DNA of 64,000 bases from Panaeolus papilionaceus (Eukaryota > Basidiomycota > Agaricomycetes > Agaricales). The DNA is taken from the NCBI GenBank assembly GCA_015501605.1, contig JADNRZ010000003.1:744001-808000 (forward strand). Reading direction: 5' to 3'. Positions 21,359 through 33,200 of this stretch are shown piece by piece; position 1 is the stretch's first letter, and each line of letters begins with the position of its first letter. The translations under genes and the position numbers were made by a program. The notes under the pieces are model-generated. The model was not told where the DNA came from. It made no database searches and saw only the letters and a list, made by a program, of their open reading frames with translations.

Positions 21359-23309
21359 ATGGAAGGTAGGCATTCTTGTATTTTTATCACGTTAGGCAAT
21401 ATTTATTAACCCACTAACTCCAGGAAAATCAACCTGGCGCATCGCTATCCAATAATCGCGAAGAACTTGAACGCGCCCCGATCGATGCTTACTTACATGA
21501 AGCAGAGTCTCAAATACGAACAGCTAAAGCCAGAAGAAATCAACTAGCACCTGTCGCGAAAATACCTCCAGAATTGCTATCCCGGGTTTTCTCATTCTTC
21601 GCGACAGCGACATCGAGTACGCCACAAGGTATGACTGGGTCAAGGTCCTACACATATGCCACTATTGGCGTGAAGTCGGCCTTTCATGCGCATCCCTTTG
21701 GTCTGTTATTGATGTCAGCTCGGCAGGATTGACGCGAAATTGCCTCGAAAAATCTAAACAAACCCCCCTTAGAGTCATCGTCCCCTTAATGGCGGTGGCA
21801 GCACCAGAGTCCCGGGTCTAAGCGACGTCCTCAAATGTCATATGCACCGTTTACGATGCTTAAAGGCATTCAGTGCATTGCTATATCCCTGGCAGAGAAC
21901 TAGGCCGCGCCTCATGATAGGGCTTTCCACTGTCTCTGTTCCATTGCTGCAGACGCTTTCCCTGAAATTCGACCGACGAGGTGGCAATGGAACAACTCAC
22001 GAGGAGCAACCTTATGAACTTCCCCCTATATAGATAAGCGGTGGTGCTCCAAATTTGAGGGACCTGCGATTGAGGGGCCTGGTGCTACCGTGGTCCTCGG
22101 CCTTGTTATCTGGACTTACGAACTAGTAATGGAAACACGTCGAACATCTTCATCAAGGGCCACCCCGGCAGAGTTTTTCGATACCTTAGGACGAATGCCG
22201 GCACTCGCCCATCTCGAAATTGATAACCTCCCTGATGACTTGGATCACTTTGAGGGGAAATCTCCGTTGCAACTGGCACACCTTAAGACCCTCAGAGTCA
22301 TATCCTGCTTAGAGACATGTTGCGCGTTTCTTAACAGGATTGCGATACCCTTGCCTACAAGGATCAAACTGCGTATCAGTGTTCCCGATCTTTTCACCAA
22401 TGATACCATCGATCCATCGATCTGTTTCCCACTCGTTGCCGGGATCAACAAGGCTTGGTTATCAAACCCTCTGCCATTATCCGTGGGCCCGTCAGTCGGT
22501 AAAAGCGCCTCCCATTCACTAAAGAGCAAGTCTAGCCACTGTATTCGCGCCGTTTCAATTACCGCATTAACTGGTGGCATAGCGGAATACGAAGATATAC
22601 TCGTTAGCGCAGACAGTTACCCTTGTAACCTCCAGGCATGGGTTCACAACTTCGACTTTGCACGCCGCTCCGCCTTCGCCCCTGATGCACTGTCACCTGC
22701 GTCGCTTGAAGAAGTTAGCCCAGCTTCCTTGAGCATCACTTTCATCCTGAAAGGAGTCATCTGGAGGAAAATTTTGGGAAGCCTCATTGATGCACTTCCC
22801 CTAGAGCAACTTCAGTCTTTTTATACACTTGATATCATGACGTATAGCATCCGAGTCAAGCTTCGAAAATCTGCATATTTGACATCTCTGTCGGTTTGTG
22901 ACGACGTTGAAGCGAGTGTTATCGCCTTTATCAATATACTCTCGGGCTTGGGTTTCATGCGTTGACTAGCCTTTCTCTGAACAGAAAAAACTTTGCGTTA
23001 GCATTGCACAGACAGGAGGACCCATGGGACTGTGTTCAATGGGACTTCTTCTTGAAATTTTGCCGAACGTATCGTAACCGAGACAATGAGCCTATCAAGC
23101 ATATACGATTCGCGAATTGCTCCAATTTGGACAGAGAGAGAATCCAGAAGTTGAAAGAGATTGTAGGAAGTGTGGAACAGAATAACTTGGAGTATCCTTG
23201 GCTGGATTATAATGATGAAGACAAAGACGATGAAGACGACGACGACGACGACGAGCAGGGAGAAGAAGATAATAGTGATGAAGATGAAGATGAAGATGAC
23301 GAGGAGTAG
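21359..23309 (+). pseudogene. F-box/LRR-like protein, decayed tandem copy C
   Basis: Aligns along its whole length with the neighbour at 23769-25605. Matching segments: AKIPPELLSRVFSFF / GKMPPELLSRIFSFF, VLHICHYWREVGLSCASLW / VLRVCHYWREVGYSCASLW, TPAEFFDTLGRMPALAHLE, NKAWLSNPLP, CNLQAWVHNFDF, LPLEQLQSF. The frame is broken near 21595 (shared with the neighbour), near 21810 by a small deletion, by a TAG at 22031-22033, by a 1-nt loss near 22124 and by another near 22959. The last open part (22962-23309) ends in a long Asp/Glu run from GAT/GAA/GAC repeats absent from the neighbour. Probably no functional protein is made, though ORFs of 291 and 115 codons survive. Confidence 0.8.
23215..23309 (+). 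repeat. acidic-codon simple repeat
   Basis: Nearly uninterrupted GAT, GAA, GAC and GAG codons, including GAC runs, giving a poly-acidic tail to the last open frame of the decayed F-box copy. Likely replication slippage. Confidence 0.8.
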
Positions 23310-23768
23310 CATCATGGGGTGCTATACTCACTCCTCACCTTCTTTCTTCAATCCATCGGGTTTGTCTTTTGACCCTTGTTAAGCGCCCACACGCTATATC
23401 CCATTATGTCGAATTTGGGAACTGACATGACGTTTAAATCATCATTCAAAATTTGATGTGACAACTGCTGAGACATTTAACAAGTATCAAAACCAAATTC
23501 CTAGCGCTTCCCAAAAACTAGGAAAATAAATTATCATGGTCTATGGAGATCATCCTTGAACCGCCAATCTTTTAGTATGCTGCGTGATGCGTCAATATGA
23601 ATGAACGCCATGGTTTGTACGTCCCAGGCGAGGGTGACTGTTGAACGTTGAACACCTAAGTACTCTGCTGAGTCTCGTGATTTTTCTAAATATGTATGGG
23701 TTTTCATTCAACGTTTCAATTGAACTCTTCTCAAATTGACTCCCAACTTAGACCAAGAGAGAGATAAA
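23310..23768. other. spacer between tandem F-box copies
   Basis: About 460 bases of presumed promoter of the downstream copy. Nothing else recognised. Confidence 0.5.
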
Positions 23769-25605
23769 ATGGAAGAAGGTGTGTGCTCGCGAGTTGTATT
23801 GTGACCACACCATCTGAATATCAGACAACCTTTCTAGCTAACCAACCTCCAGTAGCCCAACCTGGCATGTCTGCAGCCAACGATTCAGAAGAACGTGCCC
23901 AGATTGATACTAAGATACGCACTGAAGCAAAGGGTCATATGCGAGGAACTCGAAGAAATTTCAGAAGGAACGAACTGGTACCCATTGGGAAAATGCCTCC
24001 TGAATTGTTGTCTCGGATTTTCTCATTCTTCGTGACAGCTTCATGGAGAGCGACAAAATTTACCCCTGGATCAAGGTGCTACGCGTGTGTCACTATTGGC
24101 GTGAAGTAGGCTATTCCTGTGCTTCGCTTTGGTCTGTCATCGACATCAACTCGAAAAAGATGACGGAAATTTGCCTCAAAAATTCTAAGCAAACACCGCT
24201 CACTGTCCTCATTCCTGTAATTGGGATGGGCCCACCGGGGCACTTGTACAGGGAACTTCCAAGTCTAAATGAAGTCCTTCAACATCATGTACACCGTGTG
24301 CGATGCATAGAAGCCTCCTGCACATTGCTAGACTCCTGGCGGAGACTCGTGCCAACTTTTGGGCGGTGGTTGTTCAATGCCTCCGCCCCAATCCTACAGA
24401 CGCTTGCTCTAGAATTTCCTCAACGAGGTGGAACCGAACCCTTTCGACTTCCTGTCACTTTCATTAGTGGTGGCGCTCCAGAACTACGAACATTGCGATT
24501 GAGGGGTGTGAAGCTACCTTGGGCCTCACCCCTGTTATCTGAACTCACATCGCTCATTATGCAAAACAGTCCACCATCCTCATCCTCATCCACCCCAGCA
24601 CAGTTTTTCGATGCCTTGGCACGGATGCCTGCACTCACCCAGCTCGAAATGGACAACCTCCCAGCAGGCTTGGATAAATTTAAAAGCCAAATTTCTTTAC
24701 GTATGCCGCAACTCAAGATACTTAAAGTTACATCCTCTTACAAGAACTGTTGCAACTTGCTCGACAGGATCATGATGCCAATATCTGCAAGGATCAATTT
24801 GAGAATGACGGTGTATGACATTACCACCTATGACGAGGTCGATTCATCCCTCTGTTTCCCGCTCGCTACAAGTCTCGACAAGGCTTGGTTATCAAACCCC
24901 TTGTCATCGTCTTTGGACCCGTCTGTTGATAAAAATGCCACTGGCCAGTATATCCGCGCTGTTTCCCTCACCAGTTTAGCCGTTGATATAATGGATCTCG
25001 AACGATTAACTCGTAGCCGAAATACTCACTTGTGTAACCTCCAAGCATGGATGCACAACTTCCAATTTTCTCATCTCCCTGCCAGGCCCCATGAGCTGTC
25101 GCCTAGGTTGCTTGAAAAACGAAGCCCGGCTTTCCTAACAGTAACTTTCGCCACGTCGGAGGTATACATACTGGGGGATATTTTAGACAGCTTCTTTGGT
25201 GCACTCCCCCTCGAACAACTTCAGTCCTTCAACACGCTCGACTCATTCGGAGACAAAATCAAGAAGAAGATTCAAGCAAGTCCGCATTTGACGTCTATAT
25301 CTGCCCGTGACAATGATCTTCTGCATAAAGATGGTCCTGAAATCTTTCACGCGATTGAGAGTGCTAAAAACGATGGATTCAATGCGTTGACAAGTCTTTC
25401 GCTACACGGAGCAGCATTTAGCAATGACAAGAAAGCGGACCCGCGGAAGAGCATTCCCTGGGACAGCTTTTTGGAATTTATCCGGACATACCGCAACAGT
25501 GGCAACGAACCCATCAAGCACCTGCGTTTCGTTCGTTGCCCCTATTTGGATGCACAGCAGGTCCAGAAATTGGAAGAGATCATAGAAAGTGTGGATTGGA
25601 ATTGA
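23769..25605 (+). CDS. F-box/LRR-like protein, tandem copy D, with a frame break in the F-box
   Basis: Best model starts with ATG at 23769, a short intron (about 23779-23852) and then VAQPGMSAANDSEERAQID and PIGKMPPELLSRIFSFF, the first half of an F-box. The second half (KIYPWIKVLRVCHYWREVG) lies one frame away; the switch must occur between about 24025 and 24050. From 24043 an uninterrupted 520-codon frame encodes the leucine-rich remainder to 25605. The same switch exists in copy C, so it predates the duplication or is bypassed in some way (unrecognised splice, recoding). If not bypassed, only an F-box-less protein from the ATG at 24043 would be made. Predicted SCF substrate receptor; target unknown. 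Confidence 0.6.
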
Positions 25606-25786
25606 GGTCGGTATTTTTGAAGAAGGCGAGTGGCTCTAGGGATATCAGTATTCAGTTGTTATCTTGTACATATGTCTCTTTCTTATAGCAAATGTCAGGT
25701 TCGCAAGTATGCAGACCCTTGATAGGCGCCCATAAGATACCCAACAAGTCATAATTAGATAAAATAGCTCAAGCCATTGCAAATTT

Positions 25787-27405
25787 CTAGAAGAACTGGG
25801 GAAGACATCCATTAGGTGCAACCACAATGGCCACATTCCTAGCACTTCCCAACGACTGATCAAACAGATTGACACAATCTACGTCGACTACCGGGTCTGA
25901 CCCCCCTCTTGCACCATCGTAACCCCCCAGCTCCTCCTTGAACCACTCTAAGCGATCATCTAGAATACTCTCCTCAACCCTGGGGCCGAGTAAACACCGT
26001 TTTACATGCAACACTTCCAGTTGTTTTTCGAGTTTCCGTAAGTCAACATTCGTCCCATCGGGTGGGGTTGGAGGAGGTTGTGATAGACCAGCTGTTTCAT
26101 CACCGATAGGTAGGTCTTTGACGTAGACTGGAAAAGTTACGCCGAGCTTTTTGGATGCGGCGTCAATGAATGAGGACCATGATTTGTACACTGAATCCGA
26201 AAGACGCCCTAGGCGAGTGTGACTCGCAGTTTGACCGGTGCTGGGGTCTTCCTCCACAGCAGGGGTGGGGCCAGCCGGCGTGGTTGCACTGGCGTTCTCC
26301 CAAGTCTCAGGTCGACGACTCCATCTAGCAGGAACTGTAGCGGATTTGTTGTCCTTGTTTTCTTCGGGGGTTGTTAGGGTTTCTGACGAGATTGGGGTTG
26401 CTTGTTCAAGGACCCTGCCTAACAAAGCTCTCCAAACTACCTTTCGGATTGAGAGTTTGACAGATGCGAAGGGCCGTCCTGTGGAGTCGAGCCAAGTGGA
26501 GGGTACTTGGGCAGCGAGGTGGTAGGCAGCGATAGGCAGGGTTGGATGTGAGCGGAATCGTTTCGATAGTGGAAAATCTGAGATATTAAGTAAAATCAAA
26601 ATTCGTGCTATCTTTCCTTTAGAAGCTGATGAAGAAATGTACCTCCAGAACGCATAAGATTGTAGCAACAACCAACGGCCACGACAGCAGATGGATACCA
26701 GGATGAAGATTCGTCTCTGGAACGCGACGAAGATATGTAGGTCCGTAAAATATCAGGAGTCAACGAGCCACAGGCATGTAGTCCTATCAGGAGAACAGGG
26801 ACAGGTCTTAAGTTCCTGTCCTTGCCATTCCGTTTTTCTAACACCCACTCGTCGATGATCGCCAAGAGGTTATGTGTGGTGATGAGAATGGTTTTATGGT
26901 CGATTGGTGGGTCTGATGTTCCCAAGCGTAGTACTCTGTTCTCCCATTTCTTTGCCCCTTCCGACTGCGCTGAATCAGCATCCAACGCAAGGATATGCGA
27001 TTGAGGCAAATTGTGCTTCAAGGAGCGCGTTAGATAGCCCTTTTGAATTGAGTAGGGTCAGTAGGCGACTTCCTTGACCATGAGGGTGTATAGACTCACT
27101 TGACCAGCTCCTACATCCACTATAAACGGGTTTTCCGGGAGCTTTTGGATAAGGCTGACGACATACGCAGTCATAACTGCTACTTCATGTCGTTTCTTCG
27201 GGGACATGCCCTGTTCCGACGGTAGTTTGATGATAGATTCATCGATGGCAAGAGGTGGTCTTCCACCTAGATGCGATGACTTGACCAGGTTTGTCCATTG
27301 TTGTTCTGGAAGTTGGAATTCCTGCGGGTGCAAAGCAAAGTAGTTGGGGTGAGTGTTGAGGAGGGTCAGGTCGGCGTCATTGAGGTCAGGGTCCAAGAGT
27401 GACAT
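25787..27405 (-). CDS. METTL25/RRNAD1-like methyltransferase
   Basis: SAM-dependent methyltransferase-like protein from three exons: 27100-27405, 26643-27039 and 25787-26577. N-terminal helical part LNTHPNYFALHPQEFQLPEQ and MSPKKRHEVAVMTAYVVSLI, then the SAM-binding motif FIVDVGAGQ|GYLTRSL across the first intron, LIGLHACGSLTPDI and AVVAVGCCYNLMRSG. These are the signature blocks of the METTL25/RRNAD1 family, linked in animals to rRNA or ribosomal-protein methylation. An insert of ~90 low-complexity residues (Ser/Thr/Pro/Glu-rich) splits the C-terminal domain. The end EVLHVKRCLLGPRVEESILDD followed by NVAIVVAPNGCLPQFF is family-like. Intact. Confidence 0.85.
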
Positions 27406-30219
27406 TTTCCTTTTTGATGTGATCGCTCTTGGACTCCGACCACCACATCAAATCAGCATCTCAGCCTCTGTTCAAAATATTTTGAGTCTCGAGGTCTAGG
27501 GCTTTACTTGCGTATTTATTCTGAAAATGACTGATTCTGAGAACTACCTTGGGCTATTAACTAAACCTCAAAGTCTATCCAGGGTGGCGTTTCATGAACT
27601 CTTGCAGCTTAAGCACCATAACTCCAGCCTTCAACATCATTTTTATTCGCCGCCCTCCTTCTGATGTGTATCACCTGTTCCTGGGGTATATCCCTGGTCG
27701 TTTATCTGCTGAAACTACGATGAGGAATAGAGTCTTTCAACCCTTCTCCCTCCGTGCTTGTCTCTGAAAATCACTGGAACTGTAAATGTGCTTGTGATTT
27801 GCGTTCAAGTTATGCATCGTGGCTTTTCCGGAAGACGGGACTCATCGTTACCCGTTATTACCTCTTTGGATTTGAGTCGGACACCCTGAACACGATGCTC
27901 GAATATTTTGAGCGGCCTTCACGGCTGACCTTATTCGGTATTTGGGTGGGCTTGGGTACTTTTCTGCGTAATCACATCTGGAGTTGTAGGTGGTGGGTTA
28001 CCATAGCCCTTCTTGCCCGACAACCGTAACGCCAACCGCCCATGTCGGCGGAGTTGATATCAGCAAGGCGCTCAAGGCTCGTGGACCTGTGAATGTTACT
28101 ATATCTGCTGATAGTCGTCTTGGATGGTGTGATCGCAATATACTTCGTCCCATGTGTTCGAGGGAAATTAAAATTAATGGTACTATCTAAATGGGCGTTG
28201 TTAAGTGGTATGTATCGATGCTTGAAGCTATTTTTTCAACGACGGGTATCGTCGGACGGAGGTTGGGTTTGCCGGTTCGACAATGGGCCGCCATATGTAG
28301 GGCGGAAATTAGTACTTGCATTCGATACCATACGTGCATATCATGAGGAACATTGGGCTGAATGGGTCCCAGTCCAATCAGATACGCATTTGTGATGAAA
28401 CTGTCCGCTGAAGCGGACCTCGGAAGTCTTGACTTTATCAATCGTTCTCGGACAACAATGACGAAGAACATGTGTGAGTATTCCATAATACGGGTGCCGT
28501 GAACCCGGAAAACTGTTAGCTTTGAGCATGAGTAAGTAAGTACTTGATATTGCACATTCGAAAGCCACTGTCGAGCGACCGGAGTTTTGTGCCGCAGTGT
28601 CATCTGGGATGAAGTTATTTTTATGTTATGACGGCCGTAGTACCGAGAAGCCCACACTGTCAACTATCAAGCCTTGTGTGTAGATTCAATTGCAGCTTCA
28701 AAAGTCTAAGTTGTACACGAAGCGCGTGTCCTATAAAATATTCAAAAGCACCCGGAATGCGGCATGTCGTTATCAACCTTGCGGGATAGACAGAAATGCG
28801 TAGCAGTGTGAATTCGGGTCCATGAAAAGTTCTGCGCAGTGGGATCGATGGACAGTATAATATAGATAGTACTAAGTAACGTCAATGCCAAACGTAAATT
28901 TCAAATCGGCTTCCATTGACATCGATATCGATATAGCGCTTTACAACCGCTGTTCTCTTATCTACTACGGAAGCGGCTACCACCGACCGCTTTAATTTGC
29001 AAAGTCAAGACAAGTCTGACCGTCGAAACTATTCGGTAACGCTCTGAAAACGGTTTGGGTCAATTGCGCAGTAAAAAGGGATCCATGCATAACCGTTTCG
29101 TAAAAGTAAAGCAGTGCTGGAGGATAGCAGACCATACTTGTGTTCGTATTGGGTAACTGGCAAGAATCTCGTTCGAAGGAGAGAATACTGGCAGGCTTCT
29201 GAATGATCATCGCACTCTAATGTTTCAGTCGACTGTGCGCCTTCAGGTTCGCCGTTCGGGTATGATGCGAACGGGGTCCGGATCAAGTCAAGAGGAGGAC
29301 AGGTTGATCCATGCTGGCTGTTCAACTGAGAGGCACTCTGGTGCAGAATGAATACCAAGTCCGTAATTGGCGTAGTGGGTCCTCATAGCAGACACAAAAG
29401 GTTTGTTTCAATACATTGTAAAGTGGTGCCACTTTTTTTAAAAATTACTGGGAGTCACTAGGAGTAGTCAGTAAGAGTTAGTGGATCCTAGGGCGCTCTC
29501 AGCGGAGCTTTGTCGAGGAATGTGTTTTGTGATAAAAATAAAAGTTAGAACAGCTTAATTCTACCTTCCGTTGCCGTAGGGGCTCTTAAAATATTCTGAT
29601 CATGATGAATTTGAATTGTTGGCAAGGAATTAGAATGGTTTCAGATGGTGAGATGTTTTCTACTGGTCACCTTGTTCAGGTGCTTGCCAAGGAAGCTTCG
29701 ATACTGTGGACGATATTTTCTTGTGCAAGCTCCGCTCAATATGCCTCAAGTATTCACCAATTGAATTGTGTTTTTGTCTCTCCGAATACTTGGGATGTTA
29801 ACGCCGTTGCCAAGCCCATTTACGCAGTGCTCAGTTTGCAGCACAGCAAGTTAATCTTGAATAAACTGTGATATCTTTGGATAACCTTGTATCTAACCTT
29901 GAAACTATTATCTTCCGCAGTTACTATTTAATATTTTGTATAATTTATTGCATTAAATGATAGAAATGCTGACGGAACTATGATGACGAACCGGTATGAC
30001 TCAGCCGGTTGTGAGAGAAGGTGGCACTGGATGATCAGGAAAAGACGAACAGCCGATTATTTATAAACTAATTACTTTCTTTTTCCATCCCTTTATGCAT
30101 CGACTCTCCAGACCTCAAAATAAAATAAAAATCACACCATCTCTCATCATTACCACCATCATCACCATCCTAGTCACCATTATAAACAATATATCGTCCT
30201 CGTCGTCGAGGGCTGAAAC
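27406..30219. other. gene-poor region
   Basis: 2.8 kb without a convincing gene. The longest frame (28187-28663, minus, 158 codons) has no domain, low similarity to coding composition and no splice partner I could find. AT-rich runs and short frames prevail. The last ~200 bases contain CT/AT-rich tracts (CACCATCATCACCATC) typical of an agaric promoter for the gene starting at 30220. Could be a decayed insertion. Confidence 0.5.
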
Positions 30220-33200
30220 ATGTTCTCGTCAATTGCTTCATTCCTCCCCTCTGCTTTGAAAGACCTCCATATATCATCTCAGGATCTTCCACGTCCAACA
30301 ATCAATCCAGAAGAAGCAGCGACAGAAGATGAGGATGAGAAAGAGGTTACAGAGAATAACAAGCCTTCTGAGGATCCCAACTTGACCGACAGGGAACTGC
30401 CGAAAAGTAGAAAAGAAAGAGAGAAGGAAAAGGAAAAAGAAAAACTGGCGAACGAGGTTGGTCTTTAGTTCTGTTCTTTTTGATTTCTTTCTTGTCTTCG
30501 TTGTTATGTTGCGATTTCATCTTTCGAGTCTGCTGGTCGGTTGTGTCCTCGGTGGGATGTGATGTATTTTAGGATGTGAAGGAGCTTCCCCGGCGCGATG
30601 GACTACAGGTCAACTTGGTGGGATGTGTACCAACTAGGGTGCAATGCCGGAAAGACTCCTACGGGGCTAAACGATGATGAATGTGCCCGGCATGGATGTG
30701 GGACGATTCTAAGGCTATCTGACTGTCCATTGGTTCTGGTTTATGTTACCACCCATCCGCAAGCACTCTTCTACCCTGTCTTTGGGAGGCATTGTTATAT
30801 TGGCTTTATCCACAACTTAGGGCCCTCATGTCGTTTGGTAAGTCCTCGTCATCTGTGCTGGTCGTCTGTTCTTACTAACACTCAATTCAAGTCCCTGTAC
30901 TTCTGTCTGCTGTATTGGGTTGTCTGTTTGTTTGAATCTCTGTCCAGTCAGCGTCGTGGTGCGCACGTCGCTCGATGCTTAGTGCATCTGTGTTCGCAGC
31001 TATGTCGTGCGATCAGCTTCCAACACGTTCGCCACATACACCCCTTGCCCAGTAGCATCATAGGATCCAAGGATCCTGGCTCCGGCGTAATATCGCTCTT
31101 CATCTCAACTGCGCAGAACTTCACGCGACCCGTTTAATTTCCGAACACTTCGCGTTCATAGTCATTCCTTCGCAAACACCACCACCGTAGACCATAGATC
31201 AGATAGGGGTCTATAAGGGACTGCAGTTGAACAAGAGTTGGTCATTCCATCTGTCAACGTTGTCATTAACTCTCGATGCCGTTTATGGCACTGATGTACC
31301 AAATGACGACAGGGTCATGCTCCGGCACCATTGAAATGATCCTCATCCATGTCGAGTGTGTGGCCTCTGCTATTCGACATGCCCATGACCGAGGTCTGAT
31401 GAGGTCATCATCGCTCCTTCACTCCAGCATAAATGGATTGACCCACGCGACCACCATCATGATTTTGAATTTCATCAATTCTTTCACATGTTTTTCATTT
31501 TAATCCCTCACTCTATTTCTTATTTCTCTTTTGACTTGTCAACCCTTCAATAATTCTGATCTCATATCTATCATTAGACCTTCATTTTCGTCAGACCGCC
31601 ACCTTCAAAAACCAATCACCCTCTCAACCTTCAAGTTCAATTAGTACCACCCAACGCCAAACCACCGTCAGGGGTCGTCCCTAGGTCGTCGAGCTACAAC
31701 AATGGCACACCCATCAGCGATGGAGCTAGCGAATTTGGCGAATCAGAGACACCCATCTCTGCTGGAAGCATGAACTCGATGTCGTCTCAAGGTCATGGGA
31801 ATGGAACTCTGCAACGTAGCTCATCGACAAAGTCACGCGATCGACACAGCACCAGTGCCAACAACCCACCAGAACCCAATGCTCGACCTGGTGGAACTCA
31901 CAGTCGGACTAATAGCGGAGGTACCACCCATTCCGAAGGCACATCAAATGCAACGGCCAGCACAGCGTCGTTTGCTTCATTTGCATCTGCTTCCTCTGTC
32001 AACTCATCGTCATCGTCGGGCACTTCGTCTGGGAGAAGGACGATCATACCCCTCTATAACCTCCAGGCACATAATGTGTTGACCAATGTCATCGTTGATG
32101 CCGGGAACGACGCAAAGATTGCAAAGTTCCAGAAGCGCGGCATTGAGGTTATCGATGTAGCTTTGATGGAACCCGTCGAGGTGTGGGGAGAGAAGGAACA
32201 TGGGCTCGGAGGTGGGGGTGGCACCAGCAGTTATACTATTCAGGGGAACGGCAATGGCGGATCTGGTATGAAGGAAGCGCAGAGGGAGAGTGCGAGGCTC
32301 AGTGTCGACGAGCTAGGCGCGATGATGGGTAATTTCAGCATCTTGGGTGCCAAAGACGCGAGCACCAAAGAGAAGAGCGGAAGTGGTTTGCTCTCAGCGA
32401 GAAGCATTGGTGGATTTTTCCAATCTGGATCCCAGCAGTCCAGCAGTCGACCACCGACGCCTTCTGCGGCGAGCAGTGCAACATCTCTTCATTCTACTTC
32501 TAATTCAAACTCGAATCACGTCCCTGCTAGTACTGCACAGCATAGACTTTCTAACTCTTTCACCCCCGATTCTTCCGTTTTCGTTGCTAGTCCACCTGGT
32601 TCTCCAAGGCAGGCCCTTAACCACCCCTATCGCCAACAAGAAAGTCCAGCACCCGCACCCCCTCCCAAACGAAACCTTTTCAACAAACTCTTCAACAAAC
32701 GCACCTCTACCCCTCCTCCACCTCCCTCCGTTATCCTCGTTGAACCCGCCACACCCACCCCTGATCCCAATTCCACGCCCACACCAGACAGAATCATCAG
32801 TCCAGGTCGTGGTGTAATGTCACAGCAACAATCTGCTGCGGCCAAGGACAAGAAGGGGAACAAATCTCGTGCTATGCCTCCTCCTCTTACTGGTTTGGGT
32901 TCACTACCGGGACAAGAGACCGTAACCAGGCTCGCGAACAGAGCTGGAAAGCAGCTATTGTCCCCTCCCGATTCTGCTGCGACGACAAGGCCGGGTTCGC
33001 TATCGCCCATCGCTGGGTCAGAACAGGTGACACCCACGGCTACCCCGCGACTTGTAGCCCCCGTTGAAGAGGTTGGGTTGAGCTCTACGAACGAAGAGGG
33101 ACCAACAACTCCTACCTCGGCGGTGGCCCCTTCATTACCCGAGAAAAAGGGTCATGGGCGAAATCTCAGCTTGACAGCTGCTATCACCAGTCCTCTCAAG

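Noticed and set aside
24010..24050. programmed -1 ribosomal frameshift at the F-box break
   Set aside because: No X-XXY-YYZ slippery heptamer sits in the zero frame at the switch and no clear downstream pseudoknot was seen; kept only as one possible explanation in the findings.
28187..28663. 158-codon minus-strand open frame
   Set aside because: No domain, no signal peptide, no splice partner and mixed composition; insufficient to call a gene.
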